A stretch of 40,408 bases of DNA from an uncultured Clostridia bacterium (GCA_934463115.1 CAKSIN010000021.1:1-40408); one strand, 5' to 3'. Counted from the stretch's first letter, positions 8,845 to 17,646 are shown. A program made the numbers and translations. The notes: generated by a model from the sequence alone, not told the origin.

Positions 8845-8874
8845 ATTATACCCCAAAATAATTTGTGTTGTCAA
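8845..8874 (-). promoter_or_regulatory. Sigma-A promoter of the hydrolase-polA operon
   Basis: Minus strand: -35 TTGACA (8869-8874), an 18-base spacer, -10 TATAAT (8845-8850). Both hexamers are consensus. It lies about 37 bases upstream of the hydrolase ATG and just downstream of the hairpin that ends the ybaB transcript. Confidence 0.85.
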
Positions 8875-8881
8875 TAATATT

Positions 8882-8923
8882 GTAAAAGAGCTGCGGCAAA
8901 ACCGATTTTGTTCTGCCGCAACT
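8882..8923 (-). terminator. Intrinsic terminator after ybaB
   Basis: Minus strand: arms at 8910-8923 and 8889-8902 form a 14-base stem (core TTGCGGCA with TGCCGCAG, one G-T and one A-C position) around a 7-base loop, followed by CTTTTAC. It begins eight bases past the ybaB stop and separates the yycHI-ybaB unit from the next promoter. Confidence 0.7.
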
Positions 8924-8930
8924 CCCTTTG

Positions 8931-9275
8931 TTAAAACAATCCGGGTATATTCATTCCCCCGGTTATGGAACTCATTTTCTGTGCGCCTGCACCGTCAACT
9001 TTTTTGATAACTTCGTTAACGGCAGTAAGAATCAAATCCTCCAGCATTTCCACATCATCGGGATCGACCGCCTCGGGTTTTATGCTGATTGCCGTCAGTT
9101 CTTTCTTGCCGGACATTTTAACACTCACTGCTCCGCCGCCGGATGTTGCCTCAAATTCGCTCTGTTCGAGTTCTTCCTGCATTTTGAGCATATTCTGCTG
9201 CATTTTCTGAGCCTGTTTAATCATATTGTTCATGTTTCCGCCGCCCATTCCCATGGGTATTCTTGATTTTGCCAT
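8931..9275 (-). CDS. ybaB: YbaB/EbfC nucleoid-associated protein
   Basis: A small DNA-binding protein that acts as a dimer on the nucleoid, 114 residues. It has the family layout: a Gly/Met-rich start (MGMGGGNMNNMIKQAQKMQ), a long amphipathic helix with LKMQEELEQSEFEATSGGG, the conserved GAVSVKMSGKKELTAISI strand pair, then DVEMLEDLILTAVNEVIKKV. GGAGG lies seven bases before the ATG. In most Firmicutes it sits between dnaX and recR. Here it is 17 bases downstream of a yycI-like gene instead, so the usual dnaX-ybaB-recR context is broken. It is the last gene of its operon. Confidence 0.93.
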   Translation of the reverse strand: MAKSRIPMGMGGGNMNNMIKQAQKMQQNMLKMQEELEQSEFEATSGGGAVSVKMSGKKELTAISIKPEAVDPDDVEMLEDLILTAVNEVIKKVDGAGAQKMSSITGGMNIPGLF

Positions 9276-9292
9276 AGTTATTCCTCCGAAAT

Positions 9293-10105
9293 TTATTTGT
9301 TTATATCATCAAGGCTCGGATCATACGAGCCGTCGGATGCGTCAAAATAATACTGTCTGCCGCTGTCTGTCGTTATCCGATAATACGGAAGTCCCGTTGC
9401 GGCAACGTGTCCCGATTTTCCGTACAGCGTACCGGACAAAAATCCGAGCTCAATATTTGTTACCTTAAAAGGCACATTGCTCATTATTTCTTTGTTTTCT
9501 ATCATTTCCACAAGAACGCCGGTTGCATACACGGTGTTTCTTATCCTGGAATTTGAATTAATGGATTTGCTCTGCGGCTCGTACCATTTGCCTTTTGCCG
9601 AAAATCCCTTTTCGGTCACCGAAACATGTATCACACTGTCAAAAAACTTGTAACCGCGAACCGAACAGTAAATGTCAAATTTTTTTGTTCCCCCGTTGTC
9701 GGAAATATCGGAAAACTGCATAAACGATGTGTCGAATCCGACTTTTCCGAAGAATTTTTTGACTTCCCGCCGAATAGCCTTGTCACTCTTGGAGTACAAA
9801 TCATCCGCCTTGCCCCTGTAGGCAAAGCTGTCGCCGCTGATATGAAAATTCTTATATTCGGAGCCGCTGTAGAAATTGCTTTTGTATATAATATTCTGCG
9901 TATCAACATTTTTAAGGCTCTTTGCCTCGGTGGAAATAATATCTCTCGATACCGAAATACCGTTATTTTTCAGCACGCTGACCGCAGAATCCACCGCCTC
10001 GCTGTCTATGCGGAAATCAGCCGAAATGATAAGCGAGCCGAGCAGATATATATTTATTCCGAGAAAAAGCACAATCAAAAAGTTTTTGATATTCGAAGAA
10101 TTCAT
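9293..10105 (-). CDS. yycI: YycI-like regulatory protein
   Basis: A 270-residue bitopic membrane protein. One N-terminal helix (NFLIVLFLGINIYLLGSLII) is followed by an extracellular beta-rich domain with no catalytic motif. This layout, and its position directly after a yycH-like gene, fit YycI. In Bacillus and relatives YycI acts with YycH to restrain or modulate the WalK histidine kinase, which controls cell-wall metabolism. The C-terminal half (TNIELGFLSGTLYGKSGH, PYYRITTDSGRQYYFDA) has the YycI pattern in which a peptidase-propeptide-like strand set ends the protein. The start has GGAGG seven bases ahead of ATG. No walR or walK lies in the window, so the partner kinase must be elsewhere. 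Confidence 0.72.
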   Translation of the reverse strand: MNSSNIKNFLIVLFLGINIYLLGSLIISADFRIDSEAVDSAVSVLKNNGISVSRDIISTEAKSLKNVDTQNIIYKSNFYSGSEYKNFHISGDSFAYRGKADDLYSKSDKAIRREVKKFFGKVGFDTSFMQFSDISDNGGTKKFDIYCSVRGYKFFDSVIHVSVTEKGFSAKGKWYEPQSKSINSNSRIRNTVYATGVLVEMIENKEIMSNVPFKVTNIELGFLSGTLYGKSGHVAATGLPYYRITTDSGRQYYFDASDGSYDPSLDDINK

Positions 10106-10164
10106 GTTTTCCCTCCGTTTTCGGGCAAAAATGCTTAGTTAATTTTTCGTGCATATCCGAACAG

Positions 10165-11592
10165 CTACGGCGTAATAACACGCGTTTCGTTCTTTGCCGT
10201 TTTCGCAACCCAGCGCGCATAGCAGGTATCTTTTTTCGACGCGGCATTGTATGCCAGATACAAATCGGTTATCGTGTCGGATTTAATGCTTTCGCTTGCT
10301 GTGAGAACATCCAGCGCGTCAATAACGCTTTCGCATGAAATGCTGTCACCGTTGGACACAAAACCGTATACAATCTGCTTGTATGACACAATCCGCGAAT
10401 TTTTTACCGTTATTTCTATTGCACTGCCCATTTTGTCGTGAGTATCGGTTTTTGCAAGGTTGCTGACAACCCTCATTCCGTCGGCATAGTAATCAAGCGT
10501 AAGACGAAAACTTCCCTTGTCCGAATCGGGAGTAAACGACGAAATGTTTATATCCATATTGCATTCTCCGCACGCGGTATCCCACACTTTGTTTATAAAT
10601 TCAATACATTCCGTAAAGATATCATACGATGTGGATGACGAATCGCCGAGCTGTATTCCCTTTGTGTCGTCGAGAGCCTTGTACTCCAGATACCCGTCAT
10701 CATACATACGTATTGTTCCGTAGTTCTCCGCAAACACAACAGAATTATCCACATTTACATATTTGCGTATATTGGTGGTATTGTATCCGAATGCCCGAAG
10801 TATTTTTGCGTACATGGCCTTGTCGGTGCTTATATTTTCAAAATAATTTATCCGCGTTACACTCGGCTGAGAAACAGGCGATATAGAGAGTATTACCTGC
10901 GGATCAATTATGATTCTCTGTTCAATCGAATCGGTGCTCTTGTCAAAATTGAGTTCGAATGAATACGGCAGTTCCGATGACGACGACTGGGCAAAAGACG
11001 CTATGAGTTCATCCAGTTTGACGGGATCGGCTTTAAGAGCGACATCAACGATTTTTCCGGCAGACGAGTCGCGTATATACAAACGCGGCTTACCGGTTAT
11101 TTTGTCGCCGGCGGCAATAATAAATTCGCTCATTGAATTTATTCCGAAGTCCGTTATTCCCGTTCCCATTATTGCCGAAAACATGGACGTGTTGTACGAA
11201 ACAGGGTACGAAATATATATTGACGACTCTTTGAGTGCCGCTTTCCACTTTTCGTCACTCCCGGCGGAAAATTCACTTTCGCCGAGACCGGATATGAGGA
11301 TTCTCTTTACCCCGGGGAGCAGCGTGTTGTAATTTTCGGATGTGTGAGTGTACACACTGCGCATATCCCCGTTGTTCACAACTATCTTATATGGATTGGA
11401 AATATTCTCTTTGGAAAAGTAGTATTTCTTTTTTTCCGTTTTATTGTTTATCTGAAAATAACCCGACAAATTAGAAAAAAAATTATAGCCGTCAGGCCAT
11501 AATTTTTCACTAAACCACTTATTAACGGTGAGTATTATACTGCTGATAACCAATAAAGTCAGAATCACGCTCTTGAAGCGTTCTTTACTCAT
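10165..11592 (-). CDS. yycH: YycH-like regulatory protein
   Basis: A 475-residue protein with a single N-terminal membrane helix (VILTLLVISSIILTVNKWF) immediately followed by EKLWPDGYNFF, a start pattern I associate with YycH. The remainder is extracellular and beta-rich. In low-GC Gram-positives YycH forms a complex with YycI and the WalK kinase at the membrane. The ATG at 11592 has GGAGG six bases upstream. It is 15 bases after the small secreted gene and 59 bases before yycI-like, so the three are co-transcribed. Sequence identity to characterised YycH proteins is likely low. The call rests on the N-terminus, size, topology and gene pair. Confidence 0.72.
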   Translation of the reverse strand: MSKERFKSVILTLLVISSIILTVNKWFSEKLWPDGYNFFSNLSGYFQINNKTEKKKYYFSKENISNPYKIVVNNGDMRSVYTHTSENYNTLLPGVKRILISGLGESEFSAGSDEKWKAALKESSIYISYPVSYNTSMFSAIMGTGITDFGINSMSEFIIAAGDKITGKPRLYIRDSSAGKIVDVALKADPVKLDELIASFAQSSSSELPYSFELNFDKSTDSIEQRIIIDPQVILSISPVSQPSVTRINYFENISTDKAMYAKILRAFGYNTTNIRKYVNVDNSVVFAENYGTIRMYDDGYLEYKALDDTKGIQLGDSSSTSYDIFTECIEFINKVWDTACGECNMDINISSFTPDSDKGSFRLTLDYYADGMRVVSNLAKTDTHDKMGSAIEITVKNSRIVSYKQIVYGFVSNGDSISCESVIDALDVLTASESIKSDTITDLYLAYNAASKKDTCYARWVAKTAKNETRVITP

Positions 11593-11607
11593 GGCGTACC
11601 TCCGTGA

Positions 11608-12078
11608 TTAATAGCCCATCAGACTCTGCCAAAGTGACTTGACATTTTCGGACACATTGGTCTTTAGCAAAGTAATTTCAAGACGTGTTGTCTCCACTGT
11701 ATCTTTGTTTGTACTTGCAACGACCAGGATAGTGTTCAACCCGTTTTTGAGACTGATGCTCTGTGCATAAAATCCGCTTGCTCCCACGGTTGTCTCGAGT
11801 GCTTTGCCGTCTGAATACAATTTTTCGTATGTATTGGTTGATTCGTTAAACGAATACAGGGTTACAACCGTTCCCGGAACTGCAACAGCAGAAAGTGTGC
11901 AGCTCTTGCCCGTGGTGGATGATATAACCGACTCGGGATTGCGGATGTCAATAAGATAATCGACATTTCCGGCATACGACGCAGGCAGCGTCTCCGCCGA
12001 AGCCAATGCGGCAATCGGCAGCATAACCGACATTAAAACGGCTATTACTGCTATTAAAACATGCTTAGTATATTTCAT
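11608..12078 (-). CDS. Small secreted protein, single Ig-like domain
   Basis: I do not recognise a named family. The 156-residue product has a signal peptide (HVLIAVIAVLMSVMLPIAALASA, cleavage likely after ALA-SA) and one beta-rich domain with alternating strands (GTVVTLYSF, NTILVVASTNKDTVETTRLEITLL) that resembles a bacterial Ig-like or FlgD/fibronectin-type fold. No anchor, lipobox or catalytic motif is present. It is the first gene of the yycH-yycI-ybaB operon. An AGAGG site lies about 10 bases upstream of ATG. Its place suggests an envelope role alongside YycHI, possibly as a sensor or partner on the outside; that is inference. Confidence 0.7.
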   Translation of the reverse strand: MKYTKHVLIAVIAVLMSVMLPIAALASAETLPASYAGNVDYLIDIRNPESVISSTTGKSCTLSAVAVPGTVVTLYSFNESTNTYEKLYSDGKALETTVGASGFYAQSISLKNGLNTILVVASTNKDTVETTRLEITLLKTNVSENVKSLWQSLMGY

Positions 12079-12134
12079 TTAAATAACACCTCTTAAATAA
12101 TAACAACAACGCACAGCGCATTGTCTATGCATAT

Positions 12135-12143
12135 AGTATATCA
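12135..12143 (-). promoter_or_regulatory. Probable extended -10 promoter for the yycHI operon
   Basis: Within the 136-base gap between the metallophosphoesterase stop and the small secreted gene, the minus strand reads TGATATACT, an extended -10 box. No good -35 lies 16-18 bases upstream. No terminator hairpin is visible in the rest of the gap, so read-through from the kinase operon is also possible. Confidence 0.4.
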
Positions 12144-12214
12144 TTTATTTGTTACAGAAGTATTACGCTGGCTTTAAAATAGCATAACAATATGTGAAAA
12201 TCGCAACGAAGTGC

Positions 12215-13270
12215 CTAAAACCGAAATACCTCGCACAGTCTCTGCTGCATCAGGTCGTTTATATACGCGCCGAAACGGACGGCGGTTACGGTTCTTTTTT
12301 CAAGGTCTGCGACATACATATTCACGGCATTTTCGGTCACCGTGCCGGGAATTCTCGGCAAATCCGAAATTTCATCGCCAATGTTGTGATACCCCTCCGG
12401 ATAACAGCCGCTGCATGTCATGCATATTGACAGCTGATCCGGATACGACGGCAAATACCCGGCATAATCGCCGTGCCTGTGACCGTTTAGATAGCATACG
12501 AATTTTCCGCCTCCGGCAAATTCCTCGCAAACATATGCCGACTTGCCCGCAGCGGGGTATTCATAGCTGCATTCTGCCTTTCCGCCGTGAACAAATGCAT
12601 TTACGATATCAGCAACGGCATGCGGATGCGGTTTGCCCTCACCCCACGGGCACGGTGAAAACCGCTGGCAGAACACCGCGCCGCCGGACGCCGTGATTTT
12701 CTCGTCGGATTCATGGCTTGCTATTATAACCGACAATCCGTCATTTTGTGCGCCGCGCAGTGCGTCGGACAGCATTTTGAGCTGTTCGGACGAAAGCGCG
12801 TATTTATCTCCCGACGCGTCATAGTCATTCAGCACAATAAGGCGGATTTGCCCTATATCGGAAAAATAAAATCCGTTTTTTGCCCCCTTGATATCTGCCG
12901 ATAGCGGAGAGATAAGTGCGGAATGTATGAACCCGATATCTTTTGCACCGGAGTTATCGAACGTGTCGTGATTGCCGATGCAGTTGAACACCGGGAAAGA
13001 GGCATTCGCAGCCTTTTCAAAGAAATAGCTGTAATCGTCTTCGAGATTCCACATAACCATATCGCCGGTGTGAACGACAAACGACGGTTTCAGGTGCTCA
13101 AAAAGCTCAAACGCATTGTCGAGTCTGCTCCAATCCGAGTGAATATCCGATATATGGCCGATAAGTATTTTTGAACAGCTGTCCGACACGGCGTTCCGAA
13201 GTCTGAAATCCTTTAGCGCAGCACACAGATACTGCTCCGGGAGGGCATTGTCCGATATAATGTTTTTCAT
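12215..13270 (-). CDS. Calcineurin-like metallophosphoesterase
   Basis: A binuclear metal phosphoesterase, 351 residues, without signal peptide, so probably cytosolic. All five metallophosphoesterase blocks are present: HISDIH (D42, H44), VVHTGDMV (D70), CIGNHDTF (N100, H101), IIASHESDE and LNGHRHGDY. The substrate cannot be told; relatives cleave phosphodiesters, nucleotides or phosphoproteins. The ATG has an AAAGGAGA site nine bases upstream. It lies 15 bases downstream of the response regulator, so it is the third gene of the kinase-regulator operon and may be an output or side product of that circuit. There is no clear hairpin after its stop. Confidence 0.88.
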   Translation of the reverse strand: MKNIISDNALPEQYLCAALKDFRLRNAVSDSCSKILIGHISDIHSDWSRLDNAFELFEHLKPSFVVHTGDMVMWNLEDDYSYFFEKAANASFPVFNCIGNHDTFDNSGAKDIGFIHSALISPLSADIKGAKNGFYFSDIGQIRLIVLNDYDASGDKYALSSEQLKMLSDALRGAQNDGLSVIIASHESDEKITASGGAVFCQRFSPCPWGEGKPHPHAVADIVNAFVHGGKAECSYEYPAAGKSAYVCEEFAGGGKFVCYLNGHRHGDYAGYLPSYPDQLSICMTCSGCYPEGYHNIGDEISDLPRIPGTVTENAVNMYVADLEKRTVTAVRFGAYINDLMQQRLCEVFRF

Positions 13271-13285
13271 AATAATCCATCTCCT

Positions 13286-13966
13286 TTACTGGCGGAACAA
13301 ATCAAAGAGCTTCAGCGAGCGGATTTCTTCGATAAGTATTGCCATGCTTGATTCATCAAATTTCTTAAGTATTCTTGATGCCTGTACTTTTATGGTGGAC
13401 AGTTCCACAAATCTTTCTTTTGCAATTTCGCGGTAGCTCTTTCCGGCATATATCATTTTGAGTACTTCAAACTCGCTCACCGACAGCCGCGACATAATTT
13501 CTATCATCGACATAATGGAACGCTGGCGAATTTCGTAATCCCTGGATTTTTGCACAAGGATTTTTGCGATATCGCCAGATATCACCGGCTCGGAATTGTT
13601 AACGTCAACTATTGACTCATGAAGTTTTTTGATACTGTCCTCTTTCAAGACATAATTTTCCGCGCCCTTTGCAAACGCAAGAAAAATGTATTCCTCGTCT
13701 TTGTAGCCGGAGAGTATCACAATCTTTGTGCCGGGTGAAACCTGCTTGATTTGCGGAATAGCGTCTATTCCCGATTTTTGAAAATCAAGCTGAACATCGA
13801 GCAAAAGCACATCCGGATGCTCCCTTGCGCAGAGTTCAACGCACCCTTCTGCATCACCGGTGCTGCCGGCAAACTCCAAATCCTCAAACTGTCCGAGACC
13901 TTTCCTGTACACGGCGATTACCGATTCCGAATCGTCACATATTGCCCATGATATTTTACTTTGCAT
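13286..13966 (-). CDS. Two-component response regulator, receiver plus LuxR-type HTH
   Basis: A 226-residue DNA-binding response regulator. The receiver domain (about 4-125) has the acidic pair D11-D12, phospho-acceptor D57 in VLLLDVQL, the switch serine in VILSGY (S86) and K107. The C-terminal part (about 158-205) is a LuxR/NarL-like helix-turn-helix (LSVSEFEVLKMIYAGKSYREIA, followed by STIKVQASRILKKF). An open extension to 14053 exists, but ATG 13966 has GGAGG seven bases ahead. It overlaps the kinase stop by 11 bases, a typical cognate pair. Its targets are unknown; the palindrome at 15486-15520 in its own promoter is one candidate, and the nearby surface-protein genes are another. Confidence 0.88.
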   Translation of the reverse strand: MQSKISWAICDDSESVIAVYRKGLGQFEDLEFAGSTGDAEGCVELCAREHPDVLLLDVQLDFQKSGIDAIPQIKQVSPGTKIVILSGYKDEEYIFLAFAKGAENYVLKEDSIKKLHESIVDVNNSEPVISGDIAKILVQKSRDYEIRQRSIMSMIEIMSRLSVSEFEVLKMIYAGKSYREIAKERFVELSTIKVQASRILKKFDESSMAILIEEIRSLKLFDLFRQ

Positions 13967-15461
13967 GCTTAACCCTCCTGTGTGATTTTTCGTATACGGG
14001 CAAAATAACGGAAAACTCCGTCCACTCGCCCTGCTCACTGTCAACATACACATAACCGTTGTGTTTGTCCACTATATCGTCCACAATCTTTAACCCCACT
14101 CCGGTATTGCTCTCAGGAACACCGGTGGTGTAGAACGGTTTAAAAACGTTTTTGAGCTGTGATTTTGCAATACCTATACCGTTGTCGCGGAATTTTATGA
14201 CAATGTATTCATCGTCATTTATCATATTTATATCAAGCCGCTTTTTTTCGCCGGAAGATTTTTTCTTCATGGCGCAAATGGCATTGTTAACGATATTGAT
14301 AAAAACCTCCTCAAGATATTTCGCATCGCCGAAAACTCTGTGATTTAGCGCATCGCATCTTAGCGTGAGGACAATATCCGGGTTGCTGCGTACCGATTCG
14401 ACCGATGCCGCAAGGACATCGGCAATATCGATATCCTTCATAGACAAGTTTATTTCGCCGCATGAACGCGCCATAGCGCTGAGATCGGCAATCTGAGCCT
14501 GGGATATCGATGTAACCAGCGACAGACATTCCTCAAAACCCTCTCTGTCGGCATTGTCAAATGAATTTTGCAGAATTTCCATTGTATGCTCAATGCTGTA
14601 AAAAGCATTTTTGTATTTGTGCAGCACCATGGAAAAGTTTTTGCCCAGCGAGATTTTTTCAACGCGCCGACGGATATTGCGAAAGACATATATTTTGTCA
14701 AACGGTTTTCGCACGGCGGTAAAGACCATGCACGCTATCATCACCGCTGCAAGAAAGGCGCACATTGTGTAGCTGCCGGAAATGTTCGGCGTTTTCGGGA
14801 ATCGGGTTGCGTCAATATTATTTACACCGACAAATCCGCCGAATATGCCGAACGCGCAGTAGTACGCACCAATCGCCGTTATCGCTATTGCCGTCATTAC
14901 CACACGGTAGTATGTCCGCTTAAACTTAAGGCCTGTGCGGATATACTCACGGATAAGCGCCGCCAGCGGGAGAATCATATATATCAGTATAACCGCAGTG
15001 CTGTATATCGGCGCGAGACGCACAACAAAGCCTGCCGGCGAATTAAATTCACCCGACATACTGCTTAGCCGATACAGCTCCCACGACACACTGCTGTGGT
15101 TTATTGCATAAAAAACCGCTATCGGAACAAGGAGCGCCGCAAGCAGCACATAGCCGACTTTTGGCGAAAACAGTTTGAAAAAAGCAAGAAAACAAAGCAG
15201 CATTAACGCAAGGCACATCATGTAGATATTCGCTATGTCATAAAACGAAAGCGGAAGCCGCGAAAGAAGCATATATATCCGGTAATCAAGCACTGTTGAA
15301 TATACATAGTTCGATACCTTTGACACATATATTGCCGATGAAGCAAGAAGCGCCGAAATATCCAGAAACAGCAGCGCAAAGATATAATTTGCCTTGTTGT
15401 TGTAGCTTACGAACAGATATATTATAGTAAAAAGTATTATTATGAGAGAGATTATAAACAT
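13956..15461 (-). CDS. Membrane sensor histidine kinase
   Basis: A 501-residue membrane kinase. The N-terminal half (1-250) has about six to seven hydrophobic helices with little external loop, so it probably senses something in or near the membrane. The kinase core follows: the phospho-acceptor is probably H281 in VLHKYKNAF, the N box is EVFINIVNNAICAM (N393), G1 is FRDNGIGI (425-431), the F box is VFKPFY and G2 is NTGVGLKIV (452-460). The HxxKN type H box resembles the HPK family with N-terminal 7TM-like regions. It is the first gene of the operon kinase-regulator-phosphoesterase and has its own promoter at 15519-15547. It lies directly downstream of the surface-protein cluster, which it may or may not control. 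Confidence 0.88.
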   Translation of the reverse strand: MFIISLIIILFTIIYLFVSYNNKANYIFALLFLDISALLASSAIYVSKVSNYVYSTVLDYRIYMLLSRLPLSFYDIANIYMMCLALMLLCFLAFFKLFSPKVGYVLLAALLVPIAVFYAINHSSVSWELYRLSSMSGEFNSPAGFVVRLAPIYSTAVILIYMILPLAALIREYIRTGLKFKRTYYRVVMTAIAITAIGAYYCAFGIFGGFVGVNNIDATRFPKTPNISGSYTMCAFLAAVMIACMVFTAVRKPFDKIYVFRNIRRRVEKISLGKNFSMVLHKYKNAFYSIEHTMEILQNSFDNADREGFEECLSLVTSISQAQIADLSAMARSCGEINLSMKDIDIADVLAASVESVRSNPDIVLTLRCDALNHRVFGDAKYLEEVFINIVNNAICAMKKKSSGEKKRLDINMINDDEYIVIKFRDNGIGIAKSQLKNVFKPFYTTGVPESNTGVGLKIVDDIVDKHNGYVYVDSEQGEWTEFSVILPVYEKSHRRVKHAK

Positions 15462-15485
15462 TTATTTTCGCCGCCTTTACACCGA

Positions 15486-15520
15486 ATACAGTTGCAGCCA
15501 AAATCAGACTGCAACTGTAT
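15486..15520. promoter_or_regulatory. 12-bp inverted repeat across the kinase operon start site
   Basis: Arms 15486-15497 (atacagttgcag) and 15509-15520 (ctgcaactgtat) are perfect complements around an 11-base loop. The right arm overlaps the end of the -10 box (15519-15524), so the repeat covers about -8 to +28 of the predicted transcript. No T-run follows on either strand, so it is not an ordinary terminator. It could be an operator, for example for the operon's own regulator, or a 5'-end mRNA hairpin. Confidence 0.65.
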
Positions 15521-15547
15521 TGTAGCATACACTGTCCGCAAAGTCAA
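15519..15547 (-). promoter_or_regulatory. Sigma-A promoter of the kinase-regulator operon
   Basis: Minus strand: -35 TTGACT (15542-15547), a 17-base spacer, -10 TACAAT (15519-15524) with an upstream TG giving TGCTACAAT. It lies only eight bases past the stop of the 696-residue surface protein gene. The distance from -10 to the kinase ATG is about 58 bases and contains the inverted repeat. Confidence 0.8.
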
Positions 15548-15555
15548 TTTGCAAA

Positions 15556-17646
15556 CTATGAAATTGTTATATTTACTGCCGTTCCGTCGAACAGAGGTGT
15601 CATATCATTGGTTGTGTTGCTCCAGTAAAATGCCTTGACGGTATATGTTCCGCTCGGAACATTCGTCATGCTCAGTTCATCTTTGCTGTCGCTCATAACA
15701 GCTCCGACAAGCTCGTTACCATTGTATACCGCCATAAAGCGCACACCGGTGTAATTTTCCGCATTGTCAAAGTTTGCGGATATTGTTTTGGATTCGGCAG
15801 AAATTGCTGCCGATGTATCTCCGAATTGATAATGCTTTGCATCGGCTTCGGTTTCAAAGAAAGCGATGTATTTTACGCTCAAAAGCGTGTTCATATCGGT
15901 TGTTTCCAATTCAAAGTTATCGCTGCTGTTTGCCATATCGGGCATTTGATAAATAGCGGTGTTCCATTTTCCCGAATAATTGTCGGCATTGCCGTTCGGA
16001 ATTGCGACCATAGTTTTGTAACCTGTAGGCTTTGTACCCCACACACGTATTACACCTGATTTTCCGGAGGCAAATTCTGTGTTCTCTCCAATTCTGTATG
16101 CGATTTTGACATACGGATGCGATGTCATGTCCACACCATTTGTTTTAAAACTGCACCAGTATTCGGCAAGCGTTCCGCCGAAGTAAAACACCTCCTGATT
16201 ACCTATCATGTGCCAATCCGTGGCAAGATTGCCGCTCTTTGCCGAAATTCTCGACTCGCTCGATGCTCTGTCGGTAAAGTCAATTACATCCAAAGCTTCA
16301 TATTGGTTCCTCGATTTAACAACAAGAGTCCATGTGTTTGAGGAATCTGTTTTATCGATAAGCGTTGTTGTCATTACGAGATACTTACCCTCGGTTGATT
16401 CTGCCCATTCTCCGCTAAATGTGAATACATCGGAGTTGTCAAGCACAAATGCCAGCGCTTTTATGTCGTCTGCGGTTTTCATAGGTTCATATATGAGGTT
16501 CAGGGTTTTTGCCGTGCGTTCAAAATCTATTGACTTTCCGTCAAGCGAAAGCTTGGGATATGCGGCTTCGTCGTAATCATTAAAATCCTGCTCGTCAGTA
16601 AAGAATGCAATGTAATCAATATAGATATACGCTCCCGACTTAAGTCCCTGAATGTTCATTTCAAACTCGGTAGTTGTCTTTGTAATTGTTATCTTTTTTG
16701 TCCAGTATACCCAACCGCTTTTTGCAGCTTCAAACTTATCCGCAATGCTAACAGCGCCCCAGTCGTTGTCGCCATATTCAAGCTGAACACCAATGTCGCT
16801 TTCGGACATCTTGGCATCGGAAGAGAATTTGTATTTCATTTTAATGTAGTACACGTTTCCGGTTTCCATAGGCGCACCGACCTCGCTCTTGTTCTCAAAA
16901 AAGTGCACATAGTTGCAGCTGCTGTTTATGCTTTTTGCGCGGATAACCTTTTTGTTGCCGTCCATAACTGTGTCAACCGTTGCCTTGGCTGATTCTTTTG
17001 CTCTGAAAGCGCCCGTTGCCGCGTCTTTGGCATTGATTACATATGCCGGTTTGATACCGTTTATTTCATCGCCGCCATAAACAACATCTTCGCCATATTC
17101 TGCTGCGTCGGACGAATTATCAAAAAGCGCAATATATTCAATATACAGTTTTGCGTTTGCTGCGGTAAAGCCCTGGAACAGCACACACAAATCGTTTGAG
17201 CCTTTTGCAGTATTGGTATATGTACTGAATGTATACTCCTTGGAAAATTGTCCCGGAAGATTCACCCAGCCGCCTCCGTATTCGTATTTTATTATCTGGC
17301 TTGCTTCATCTGCAAACTCCGTGTCTTCCGAAAAACGGAATTTAGTCTTTATATACCATGTTGTGCCGGCATCCATCTGTTTGATGTTATCTTTCTTTAT
17401 ATCAAAGCGGAAATACGGTTTGCTCGGATTTGAAAGCAAAATAACGTCTTTTCCGTTGTCGGAAACAACTTCTTTGTCAAATGAGCCGTCAGCAACAACG
17501 ATATTTCCTATATCTGTGCTGTCTACAACGGCAAACGGTGTAATTCCGTTTGCGTCCGCAGTCGGTGTACCTGCACTGACTGTCATCACAACAAACATTG
17601 ATGCAACCATTGTTACAAGCAATATGCAGGATAAAACTTTTTTCAT
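15556..17646 (-). CDS. Large secreted multi-module protein (YIAFF modules), shorter paralog
   Basis: I know no named family for it. The 696-residue product has a signal peptide (KVLSCILLVTMVASMFVVMTVSA) and three repeats of a 150-170 residue beta-rich module. The modules end in YIEYIALF (about 168), YIDYIAFF (about 347) and SVKYIAFF (about 590), each followed by a short acidic AxxY tail. A small Ig-like stretch with SSNTWTLVVKSRN lies between the second and third. The C-terminal 80 residues form a GTYTVKAFYWSN domain seen in many clostridial surface proteins. There is no SLH, LPXTG or catalytic motif, so it may be released or bind glycan by its modules. It matches the last about 670 residues of the 976-residue neighbour closely. 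RBS AAAGGAG precedes ATG. It is second in the unit driven from about 20.7 kb. Confidence 0.85.
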   Translation of the reverse strand: MKKVLSCILLVTMVASMFVVMTVSAGTPTADANGITPFAVVDSTDIGNIVVADGSFDKEVVSDNGKDVILLSNPSKPYFRFDIKKDNIKQMDAGTTWYIKTKFRFSEDTEFADEASQIIKYEYGGGWVNLPGQFSKEYTFSTYTNTAKGSNDLCVLFQGFTAANAKLYIEYIALFDNSSDAAEYGEDVVYGGDEINGIKPAYVINAKDAATGAFRAKESAKATVDTVMDGNKKVIRAKSINSSCNYVHFFENKSEVGAPMETGNVYYIKMKYKFSSDAKMSESDIGVQLEYGDNDWGAVSIADKFEAAKSGWVYWTKKITITKTTTEFEMNIQGLKSGAYIYIDYIAFFTDEQDFNDYDEAAYPKLSLDGKSIDFERTAKTLNLIYEPMKTADDIKALAFVLDNSDVFTFSGEWAESTEGKYLVMTTTLIDKTDSSNTWTLVVKSRNQYEALDVIDFTDRASSESRISAKSGNLATDWHMIGNQEVFYFGGTLAEYWCSFKTNGVDMTSHPYVKIAYRIGENTEFASGKSGVIRVWGTKPTGYKTMVAIPNGNADNYSGKWNTAIYQMPDMANSSDNFELETTDMNTLLSVKYIAFFETEADAKHYQFGDTSAAISAESKTISANFDNAENYTGVRFMAVYNGNELVGAVMSDSKDELSMTNVPSGTYTVKAFYWSNTTNDMTPLFDGTAVNITIS

